A DNA stretch of 64,000 nt. Origin: Chitinophaga sp. YR573 (GTDB taxonomy: Bacteria > Bacteroidota > Bacteroidia > Chitinophagales > Chitinophagaceae). Positions within the stretch are counted from its first letter, which is position 1. Each line of letters begins with the position of its first letter. Location of the stretch: the NCBI RefSeq assembly GCF_900110995.1, contig NZ_FOJF01000002.1, forward strand, positions 806,001 to 870,000, in the 5' to 3' direction. The notes below the pieces were generated by a model. That model had not been told where the DNA came from. It saw only the letters and a program-made list of their open reading frames with translations, and did not search any database. A program made the translations under genes and the position numbers. Of this stretch, positions 10,334 to 18,172 are shown piece by piece.

Positions 10334-10347
10334 CGCAATCGTTTGCG
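10334..10347. promoter_or_regulatory. LacI-type operator candidate upstream of GH95
   Basis: CGCAATCGTTTGCG is a CG-centred imperfect palindrome in which 6 of 7 base pairs match, 71 bp before the GH95 start. CG-centred GCAA/TTGC palindromes are typical LacI-family operators. A second perfect 8-bp palindrome AAACGTTT lies at 10312-10319. The cognate regulator is not known; the LacI-type protein at 39041-40063 is only one candidate. Confidence 0.45.
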
Positions 10348-10418
10348 TCTTCGTATTAAATAGTGAAAACGTAATTAATTATAGATAATTTTAGCTCAGG
10401 ACTATTATAATTATAATC

Positions 10419-12881
10419 ATGCGTTTAAGATTTCTCTTTTTTCCAATTCTCGTTATAGGAACTGCTGTTCAGGCCCAGCAGACAAAACTCTGGTATAATG
10501 CCCCTGCTACTGAATGGACACAGGCCCTTCCTTTAGGTAATGGCCGTTTAGGTGCCATGGTATTTGGTGGTGTCAGTGATGAACTCATCCAGTTGAATGA
10601 TGCAACTTTATGGTCTGGAGGACCGGTCAGCAACAATGTAAACCCGGATGCAGCAAGGTATCTGCCCCTGGTAAGGACCGCATTGTCTCAACAGGAATAC
10701 CATAAGGCTGACAGTCTGCTGCATAAAATGCAGGGCGTTTATTCACAGTCGTTCCTGCCATTGGGAGATATTCATATCAAACAGCAACTGGCCGGTAAGG
10801 CAGAACAGTATTACCGCGACCTTGACCTGACAAATGCTACGGCTACTACCCGTTTTACCAGCGGAGGCGTGGTATACACCCGGGAAATGTTTATTTCTGC
10901 ACCTGATCAGGTGATTGTGATACGCCTCAAAGCCAGTAAAAAAGGACAGCTGAACTTTGTAATAAGCGAAAGCAGTCAGCTTCATAATGTGTTATCAGGT
11001 AAAACAGAACTGGTGATGAAAGGCAAGGCGCCTTCACAGGTAGATCCCAGTTATGCTAACTACAATAAGGAACCTATTATATATGAAGAAGCAGGCAGTT
11101 GCAAAGGCATGCGTTTCGAACTGCGTATGAAGGCAATTACAAAAGATGGCAATGTAAAAATAGATACGGCCGGTATTGCGGTAAGAAATGCTACAGAGGT
11201 AACTATACTGTTATCCGCCGCTACCAGCTTCAATGGCTTTGACAGATGTCCCGATAGTGATGGAGCAGATGAAACTGCGTTGGCTACCGGTTTTCTTAAA
11301 AAAGCAGCACTGCATAATTTTGATGATCTGCGTTTGAGGCATATAAAAGACTACCAGCATTTTTATAACCGTGTACAGTTTAATGTGGCGGGTGCTGATA
11401 TGTCGAAAGTTCCAACAGATGAGCGTTTACGCAAGTATACTGCTGGTGCTGAAGATCCTTCTCTGGAAACATTGTATTTCCAGTATGGACGTTATTTACT
11501 GATCTCCTGTTCCCGCACCAAAGATGCGCCGGCTAATTTACAGGGGCTTTGGAATAAAGAATTACGTGCTCCGTGGAGTTCCAACTATACCATTAATATC
11601 AATACCCAGATGAACTACTGGGCTGCAGAGGAAGTAAACCTGACGGAAATGCAGGAGCCTTTATACCAGCTGATAAAAGAGATATCCGTTACTGGTAAAC
11701 ATACGGCTGCTAACTTTTATCATGCAAGAGGCTGGGTAGCACATCATAACACTGATATATGGGGCTTGTCAAATCCAGTAGGTGATTTAGGCAAAGGAGA
11801 TCCTATGTGGGCCAACTGGACGATGGGTGGTAACTGGTTATGCCAGTTCCTGTGGCAGCATTATCAGTTTAGCGGAGATAAGAAATTCCTGAAGGATACT
11901 GCTTATCCTTTAATGAAGTCGGCCGCTGATTTTTGCCTCGACTTTCTCGTGAAAGACAGCAGCGGATATCTTGTTACTTCTCCTTCTACTTCTCCGGAAA
12001 ATATGTTTATTACCGCAAGCGGTAAAGGTGAAGCAGTATCTGTTGGCAGCACTATGGATATGTCTATTATCCGTGACCTGTTCTCCAATATGATACATGC
12101 CAGTGAAGTATTAGGGATTGATGCAGCGTATCGGGATACTTTACAGCATGCTTATGATCAGCTGTATCCATTTAAGATAGGTAAAAAAGGTAATCTGCAG
12201 GAGTGGTATAAAGATTTTGATGAACAGGACCCAGAACACCGTCATATCTCCCATCTCTTTGGATTGTTCCCTGGCAACCAGATTTCTCCGCTTACTACAC
12301 CGGAGCTGGCAGCTGCGTGTAAGCGTACATTAGAGCTTCGCGGAGATGGTGGTACAGGATGGAGCAAAGCCTGGAAAATCAACACCTGGGCCAGATTACT
12401 GGATGGTAATCATGCACATAAACTGTTACGCGAGTTATTAACGTTTACGGGTAAAGGCTCTACAGATTATCATAATAGTGGTGGTACTTATGCTAACCTG
12501 TTTTGTGCACATCCTCCATTTCAGATAGATGGTAATTTTGGTGGTACATCTGGCATTGCACAGATGCTGCTGCAAAGTCAGACTGGTACATTACAGATCC
12601 TTCCGGCTATTCCGGATAGCTGGGCTACCGGTGAAGTGAAAGGACTGCTGGCAGAAGGTGGTTATACCGTAGATATGAAATGGTCTCAGGGAATGCTGAG
12701 CAGTGTAACCATTCACGCAACAAAAGATGGTACCTGCTTTTTGCGTGTACCACAGCGGGTGAGGGGCGGAGCAGATGTAAAGCTGGGACCAGTGAAACCC
12801 AAAGTCGCAGATGATCACTTTATATATGCACTGCAAACAAAAGCAGGTGGTGTATATACACTGGACAGAGTGATCAGATAA
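10419..12881 (+). CDS. GH95 alpha-L-fucosidase/alpha-L-galactosidase-family enzyme
   Basis: Secreted inverting glycosidase of family GH95, which removes terminal alpha-linked L-fucose or L-galactose from plant or host glycans. The 820-residue protein has a signal peptide (cleavage near VQAQQ), the family N-terminal signature (LPLGNGRLGAMVFGG, LNDATLWSGGP), and an (alpha/alpha)6 barrel with NLQGLWN and NYTININTQMNYW. By comparison with the bifidobacterial AfcA enzyme, Glu527 (SPSTSPEN) is the likely general acid, and Asn393, Asn395 and Asp704 (FQIDGNFGG) form the rest of the catalytic site. All are present. The length is normal. It has its own terminator at 12891 and an upstream LacI-like operator. 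It sits between the HTCS gene and a SusC/SusD operon and probably trims fucosyl side chains of the same target glycan. Confidence 0.94.
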   Translation: MRLRFLFFPILVIGTAVQAQQTKLWYNAPATEWTQALPLGNGRLGAMVFGGVSDELIQLNDATLWSGGPVSNNVNPDAARYLPLVRTALSQQEYHKADSLLHKMQGVYSQSFLPLGDIHIKQQLAGKAEQYYRDLDLTNATATTRFTSGGVVYTREMFISAPDQVIVIRLKASKKGQLNFVISESSQLHNVLSGKTELVMKGKAPSQVDPSYANYNKEPIIYEEAGSCKGMRFELRMKAITKDGNVKIDTAGIAVRNATEVTILLSAATSFNGFDRCPDSDGADETALATGFLKKAALHNFDDLRLRHIKDYQHFYNRVQFNVAGADMSKVPTDERLRKYTAGAEDPSLETLYFQYGRYLLISCSRTKDAPANLQGLWNKELRAPWSSNYTININTQMNYWAAEEVNLTEMQEPLYQLIKEISVTGKHTAANFYHARGWVAHHNTDIWGLSNPVGDLGKGDPMWANWTMGGNWLCQFLWQHYQFSGDKKFLKDTAYPLMKSAADFCLDFLVKDSSGYLVTSPSTSPENMFITASGKGEAVSVGSTMDMSIIRDLFSNMIHASEVLGIDAAYRDTLQHAYDQLYPFKIGKKGNLQEWYKDFDEQDPEHRHISHLFGLFPGNQISPLTTPELAAACKRTLELRGDGGTGWSKAWKINTWARLLDGNHAHKLLRELLTFTGKGSTDYHNSGGTYANLFCAHPPFQIDGNFGGTSGIAQMLLQSQTGTLQILPAIPDSWATGEVKGLLAEGGYTVDMKWSQGMLSSVTIHATKDGTCFLRVPQRVRGGADVKLGPVKPKVADDHFIYALQTKAGGVYTLDRVIR

Positions 12882-12890
12882 AATACTAAA

Positions 12891-12917
12891 CCGGGAGATC
12901 ATCTCCCGGTTTTTTTA
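12891..12917 (+). terminator. Rho-independent terminator after GH95
   Basis: CCGGGAG pairs with CTCCCGG around a short ATCAT loop (the outer 9-bp arms are also complementary), followed by seven T residues. It starts 10 nt after the GH95 stop codon and separates GH95 from the following susC operon. Confidence 0.9.
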
Positions 12918-13052
12918 TACTCCATATATTAATTGTCAATATTACAACAAAAGTTAAAATACGAGTATAGCCTGTTAAAAACCGTAAATCCCCCTGTCGG
13001 GTAATGGTCTAACTTTCGTTCTCAACAGAATGATATTCCTATTGTAAGCTAT

Positions 13053-13064
13053 GTAATCGATTAC
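13053..13064. promoter_or_regulatory. Perfect 12-bp palindrome GTAATCGATTAC upstream of tandem susCD operon
   Basis: This fully symmetric CG-centred palindrome lies in the gap between the GH95 terminator and the first susC, 117 nt before the chosen start. The form fits a LacI-family or other dimeric repressor or activator site. The gap 12918-13180 holds no gene. Confidence 0.45.
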
Positions 13065-13180
13065 TCTTTCCCGTTTTTGAAGAAGATTAGTCCTTGATTT
13101 TAAGATAACCGTTTGATGTAAAGTTAAGATCTCTTGCTTAGGGGGAAGGATTGCTTTCTAAACAACTAAAGTATTGCTGC

Positions 13181-16100
13181 ATGATGCCACGAATTTTATG
13201 TAATAGGATGAAGTACACGCTACTTCTCCTGCTGACCCTTCTTTGTGAAATAGCATACCCGCAAGCTCCGGGTACTACTGTAAAAGGAACTGTCACGTCC
13301 AGTGCCGGCGCTTTGCCCGGTGTTAGTATTTATGTAAAAAATAATCCCAGGACTGCAACCACTACAGACGAAAATGGACAATATTCATTTGTAGTACCGG
13401 AGAATTCAACACTGGTGTTTTCATTTATCGGTTATAAGAACCAGGTGATAAATGCAGGTAGCAAAACACTGATTAATGTAGTGATGCAATCTGAAGACAA
13501 AGCATTGGGTGAAGTGGTGGTAGTGGGATATGGTAAACAGAAAGCGCCTACGGTAACGGGGGCTATATCTACTGTTTCCGGTGGGGAGCTGGTTTCTACA
13601 CCGGTATCCAATATCACGAATATGCTGATAGGCCGTGCTGCAGGTATCAGTGGTATACAATCCAGTGGAGAACCCGGGCAGAATGCTGCTACCATCCGCA
13701 TCAGGGGGATTGCCACTTTAAACGGGCAGGACCCATTGATAGTGATTGATGGAGTACAGCAACCGGCTGAACAGCCTTACGTTGTATTAAATGCAATGGA
13801 TGCAAACGAGATCGAAAGCATCAGCATATTGAAAGATGCTTCTGCTACTGCGGTATATGGGATAAGAGGCGCTAATGGTGTTATTATCGTTACTACTAAA
13901 AGAGGAAAAACAAACCGGCCTAAGTTTAGTTTTTCTGCTAACGAAGGATATACAAAGGCTACTTCTTTATTGCCCATATTAGGCTCTTATGAATATGCAC
14001 TGTTTAGGAATGAAGGCGTGTATAATGCAAGAGCTGCGGGTAACACCAGTTTTGATAACCTGTTATTTACAGATGATGAACTCTGGAAGTTTAAAAACAA
14101 CCGGGATTATACTACGCAGGAAGTGGATGCCATGACCTTAACGGCAGACCAGAAGAATGCACTGAAAAACAGTCCTGCTTTATATTATACCAGTCATAAT
14201 TATTTCAAGGAAACTTTTGCCGGACAGGGAAAACAGCAGCAATATAACCTGAATGTTTCCGGTGGTTCATCTAAAGTGAAATACTTTACTTCATTAGGTT
14301 ATTATCATCAACAGGGTATTTTAGCGAATACAAGTTATGGTGATGCTAATACCAACTCCGATTTTCACAGGTATAACTTCCGCTCTAATTTTGATATAGA
14401 TGTGTTCCATAATTTCCAGATCAGTGTGAACCTGGCAGGACAATCATCCGTTTCCAGATTCCCTTCAGGCGGCTATGGCCCTGATGATATAGGAGACAGA
14501 TACCAGAACATTATACAGGGGATTTTTGAAAGCAGTCCATTTGTTGGTCCTGGTATTGTTGACGGACACCTGGTGAATGGTTTCATCGGTACTTCCGGCG
14601 ATGGTATTAATCCATTAGTAGGAAAGGGTGGGAGTGGTGTATCTCCATTTACCTCATTATTATCTTCCAGTGTAGTGACGCAATATCTTACTACATTAAC
14701 CAGTACGGTGACATTAAAACACCAGATGGATTATCTCACAGATGGATTAAATGCTAATGCAAGAATTGCTTATGATGATAGTTATACAAAAGGATTTTAT
14801 GAACAGAAAAGCATTCCGCAGTATAAAGCAATGCGTGATCCTGCCAACCCTGCTAATATCCTTTTCACAGGCGGGCAACTAAGTCCCAACAGTACTTCTG
14901 ATAACTGGGGTAACAGCGCCTGGCGTAAAGTGTATGTGGAAGCATCTATAGATTATCAGCATAGTTTTGGTAACCATAATGTTTCTGCACTGGTATTGGG
15001 TAATGCGCAGAAATATACGGCGAATGGCATGTCTTTTAATACACCTTCCGGTTTGATGGGATTAGTAGGCCGTGCTACCTACAACTTTAAGGAAAGATAT
15101 TTAGTGGAGTTCAGTATGGGATTAAACGGAACAGAGAACTTTGCACCGAAAAAACGTTTCGGTTATTTTCCGGCAGTATCTGCGGGCTGGGTAATATCTA
15201 AAGAACCATTATTTCCTGAAAATAAATGGGTTACCTGGATTAAACTGAGAGGTTCTTATGGAGAAGTAGGGAACGACCAGATGAATAACCGCCGGTATTT
15301 ATACCTGCCAAACTCATGGGCGTATAGTGGTTATGGTTATTATTTTGGTAACAGCAATGGTTCCAGCGCGAATCCTTATTATAGTGGTGCTACGGAAACT
15401 GCTTTGGGTAATCAGGAAATAACATGGGAAAGGGCTAAGAAGCTCAACCTGGCAGCTGATTTAAGATTTATAAAAGATAAATTATCCATTACCGGTAGCC
15501 TGTTTAAAGAAAAGAGGAATAATATCCTGGTAACGTTACAGACAATACCTGCTACGTATGGGGTACCTTCTTCCAGTGTACCCCCATCCAATTTAGGAAG
15601 AGTAACTAACCAGGGATATGAGATAGAGTTAGGATGGAATGATAATATTGGTAAGGTGAATTACTTTGTGAAGTCTAACTTCTCGTATGCTAAAAACAAG
15701 ATTGAGTATATGGCAGAACCGCCTTATGCTTATCCCTGGATGAATCAGACGGGTTATTCCATCGGCCAGTACAAAGGATATATCACAGATGGATTTTATA
15801 ATACACAGAAAGAGTTAAGTAATCGCCCTTATAATACAAACGGAAATAATGCAAGGTTAGGTGATGTGAGATATAAAGATATTAATGGTGATGGTATTAT
15901 TGATAATAAAGATCAAGTCCCTATTGGCTATTCCAATCTACCTCGTATTGCTTTTAATTTATCATTAGGATTCTCTTACAAAGGATTTGATGTATCAGCC
16001 TTGTTCATTGGTACGGCGCAGGGTTCTTTCCCCCAATCAGGTTATATCCTGAGCACTCCTTATGCCAAGAATGTAGGTGCTGTATTTCAGCCTTATTATG

Positions 16101-16453
16101 ATGGACACTGGACAGCGGAGAAGTATGCAAAAGGAGAGAAAATCACGTATCCTGAATTTTCTTTCGCAGGATCTGGCCCTAATAACCTGTTCAGTGATTT
16201 CTGGTTGAAGTCGAACGACTTTAAACGTTTAAAGAATCTTGAGATTGGTTATTCTGTGCAGAACCGTCGTTTCCTCACCAGAACACATATCAGTGGTATC
16301 CGCATCTATGCCAACGGGAATAACCTGATCACCTGGAGCAAGCAGGTAATGAAAGGGATAGATCCTGAGCTGGCAGACGATGGGAAGTCCAGTATGGGGT
16401 ACATCTATCCCCTTACCAAAACATTCAATTTTGGTACAAACATCCAGTTCTAA
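13181..16453 (+). CDS. SusC-like TonB-dependent receptor (first of tandem pair)
   Basis: Outer-membrane glycan importer of the SusC family, about 1090 residues. It has a signal peptide (LLLLLTLLCEIAYPQA), a carboxypeptidase-regulatory-like domain (TVKGTVTSSAGALPGVSIYVKNN region), a TonB-box-like segment GEVVVVGYG, a plug with IRIRGIATLNGQDP and the conserved SATAVYGIRGANGVIIVTTKRG region, then a beta-barrel ending NFGTNIQF. Start choice is uncertain. The frame is open from a TTG at 13151 directly after a GGGGGAAGGA stretch. ATG 13181 and ATG 13208 (MKYTLLLL) both give good signal peptides, and 13181 is used here. The stop is followed 19 nt later by the SusD start, as is usual for these pairs. 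The substrate is inferred only from neighbouring GH16, GH43 and GH95 enzymes. Confidence 0.93.
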   Translation: MMPRILCNRMKYTLLLLLTLLCEIAYPQAPGTTVKGTVTSSAGALPGVSIYVKNNPRTATTTDENGQYSFVVPENSTLVFSFIGYKNQVINAGSKTLINVVMQSEDKALGEVVVVGYGKQKAPTVTGAISTVSGGELVSTPVSNITNMLIGRAAGISGIQSSGEPGQNAATIRIRGIATLNGQDPLIVIDGVQQPAEQPYVVLNAMDANEIESISILKDASATAVYGIRGANGVIIVTTKRGKTNRPKFSFSANEGYTKATSLLPILGSYEYALFRNEGVYNARAAGNTSFDNLLFTDDELWKFKNNRDYTTQEVDAMTLTADQKNALKNSPALYYTSHNYFKETFAGQGKQQQYNLNVSGGSSKVKYFTSLGYYHQQGILANTSYGDANTNSDFHRYNFRSNFDIDVFHNFQISVNLAGQSSVSRFPSGGYGPDDIGDRYQNIIQGIFESSPFVGPGIVDGHLVNGFIGTSGDGINPLVGKGGSGVSPFTSLLSSSVVTQYLTTLTSTVTLKHQMDYLTDGLNANARIAYDDSYTKGFYEQKSIPQYKAMRDPANPANILFTGGQLSPNSTSDNWGNSAWRKVYVEASIDYQHSFGNHNVSALVLGNAQKYTANGMSFNTPSGLMGLVGRATYNFKERYLVEFSMGLNGTENFAPKKRFGYFPAVSAGWVISKEPLFPENKWVTWIKLRGSYGEVGNDQMNNRRYLYLPNSWAYSGYGYYFGNSNGSSANPYYSGATETALGNQEITWERAKKLNLAADLRFIKDKLSITGSLFKEKRNNILVTLQTIPATYGVPSSSVPPSNLGRVTNQGYEIELGWNDNIGKVNYFVKSNFSYAKNKIEYMAEPPYAYPWMNQTGYSIGQYKGYITDGFYNTQKELSNRPYNTNGNNARLGDVRYKDINGDGIIDNKDQVPIGYSNLPRIAFNLSLGFSYKGFDVSALFIGTAQGSFPQSGYILSTPYAKNVGAVFQPYYDGHWTAEKYAKGEKITYPEFSFAGSGPNNLFSDFWLKSNDFKRLKNLEIGYSVQNRRFLTRTHISGIRIYANGNNLITWSKQVMKGIDPELADDGKSSMGYIYPLTKTFNFGTNIQF

Positions 16454-16472
16454 TCAAAGTAAATCCAACGTG

Positions 16473-18149
16473 ATGAAACGTATTGTATATATACTGCTGC
16501 TGTTTGCAATGGGTGCCTGTCAGAAAGACTTTCTGCAGTTGCCTATCTCCAACAGCACTACCACCGATTCGGTTTTTTCTACTACTATAAAAGCACAGAG
16601 TGCGATTGCCAATGCCTATCAGCGGGCATTATGCCAGGGTATCCCTTATCAGTCTTACTGGAACTCCATGATCACAGATAATATCTCCGGTGCACTGACT
16701 TATGGTTTTGCATGGACATGGGGCAATGGTATTGCCACTTCTACTGGTTTGACAGCCAGTGGAAATATAGAAGACATGGATGGATATGCATTTAATTTCA
16801 CGGCTATCCGTCAGGCATATCTTGTAAAAGAGAATATCGATAAAGTAACGGATATGTCCGGCAGTGATAAAGCCATTGTAAAAGCAGAGATGCAGGCGCT
16901 GGTGGCTTATCGCTATGAGCAGATGTTCATCATGTATGGTGGTGTACCTGTTTTAAGTAAAAGTTTAACTGTCAATGATAACCTGTCTGTACCCCGTGCA
17001 CCTCTGAAGGAAGTACTGGATTCTATTACTTCCTGGTGTGATGCGGCAGCAGCGGTATTACCTTCTCAATGGCCGGCCACCTTTACGGGCCGTATGACAA
17101 AAGCAGCCGCTTTGTCAATTAAGGCAAAAGCGCTCTTATACGCCGCTCGCCCTTTATTTAACACTGGAACGCCTTACCTGGATTTTGGGGCCAATAACGG
17201 GCTTATTTGCCTCGGCAACAGTGATCCTGCCAGATGGCAACAGGCAGTATTAGCTGCGGAAGCGGGGATTCAGGAAGCGGAACAGAACGGAGGAGCTAAA
17301 ATCATCAATACTGGTCATCCGCTGGATGACTATGGCGCTGCCACTTCCACGCCTTCAAATGCAGAGGTATTGCTGGCATTCAAATCTGAAAGCGGCAGTA
17401 TGAATACGTTCTTCAACATGCATAACTGGCAGGCATATGGGAATGGTCTTACTACCAATTACCTCGAATTTTATTATAAGGCAGATGGCACTAACCAGGT
17501 ATGGCCTACTTCCTCTACTGCGTTTTCTGATTACCTCACCCGTATACAGGATATGGAACCGCGCTTTAAAGCTTCCTTTAAAGCCTGGGAGATAGATACC
17601 TGGAACAATCCCAATGATGATTACTGGAGTAATAAAACGCTCTTTCAGTGGCAGTCGAATGTCTGTGCTTTTCCGGTGAAGTTTTATTATAAAGCAGGTA
17701 CACGTGGCTGGTTCGAATTTCCTGTATTCCGTCTGGCTGCGCTTTATCTGAATGCTGCAGAGGCATACAATGAAATGGGACAATCTGCTAACGCGCTTAT
17801 AAAACTGAATGTGATCCATCAGCGTGCCGGGCTTCCTGCTATTACTGAAACAGACCAGGCTACATTACGCACTATTATCCAGCGGGAATGGGCCGTGGAA
17901 TTCTTTGATGAGAATTACTGGCTGCATGATATCAAACACTGGAAACGCAGTGATATCGGCAATGGGTTAATAGGGGGTGGTATCCGTACGCTGAAGTTTA
18001 ATGCGCAGACTGGTGGTAAACAAACCGGTAATACGGATTATGAAGATGGCGTATTGTACCAGGGCTTCTGGGCGCCCCGTCAGTACTTAAATCCTTTTCC
18101 GCAAACGGAGATCAACAAAGGAACGCTTATTCAGAATCCGGGCTATTAG
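16473..18149 (+). CDS. SusD-like glycan-binding lipoprotein (first pair)
   Basis: Surface-exposed lipoprotein that caps the preceding SusC barrel and binds glycan. The start at 16473 gives MKRIVYILLLFAMGAC, a lipoprotein signal with the lipobox cysteine at residue 15 followed by QKDFLQLP, the usual SusD N-terminus. The frame extends farther upstream but would overlap susC and lose the lipoprotein signal. The 558-residue length and the C-terminal RagB/SusD segment (AVEFFDENYWLHDIKHWKR, then FPQTEINKG near the end) are typical. It is cotranscribed with susC upstream and a second susC 23 bp downstream. Confidence 0.93.
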   Translation: MKRIVYILLLFAMGACQKDFLQLPISNSTTTDSVFSTTIKAQSAIANAYQRALCQGIPYQSYWNSMITDNISGALTYGFAWTWGNGIATSTGLTASGNIEDMDGYAFNFTAIRQAYLVKENIDKVTDMSGSDKAIVKAEMQALVAYRYEQMFIMYGGVPVLSKSLTVNDNLSVPRAPLKEVLDSITSWCDAAAAVLPSQWPATFTGRMTKAAALSIKAKALLYAARPLFNTGTPYLDFGANNGLICLGNSDPARWQQAVLAAEAGIQEAEQNGGAKIINTGHPLDDYGAATSTPSNAEVLLAFKSESGSMNTFFNMHNWQAYGNGLTTNYLEFYYKADGTNQVWPTSSTAFSDYLTRIQDMEPRFKASFKAWEIDTWNNPNDDYWSNKTLFQWQSNVCAFPVKFYYKAGTRGWFEFPVFRLAALYLNAAEAYNEMGQSANALIKLNVIHQRAGLPAITETDQATLRTIIQREWAVEFFDENYWLHDIKHWKRSDIGNGLIGGGIRTLKFNAQTGGKQTGNTDYEDGVLYQGFWAPRQYLNPFPQTEINKGTLIQNPGY

Positions 18150-18172
18150 TCTTCATATAAAAATATTCGAAA

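Larger units (their letters stand above)
10071..10418. other. Divergent intergenic region between HTCS and GH95
   Basis: This 348-bp AT-rich region holds the outward promoters of the minus-strand HTCS gene and the plus-strand GH95 gene. It contains the hairpin at 10123-10155, an AAACGTTT palindrome at 10312-10319 and a LacI-type palindrome at 10334-10347. A 73-codon minus-strand reading frame inside it has no signal or domain and was not accepted as a gene. Confidence 0.6.
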
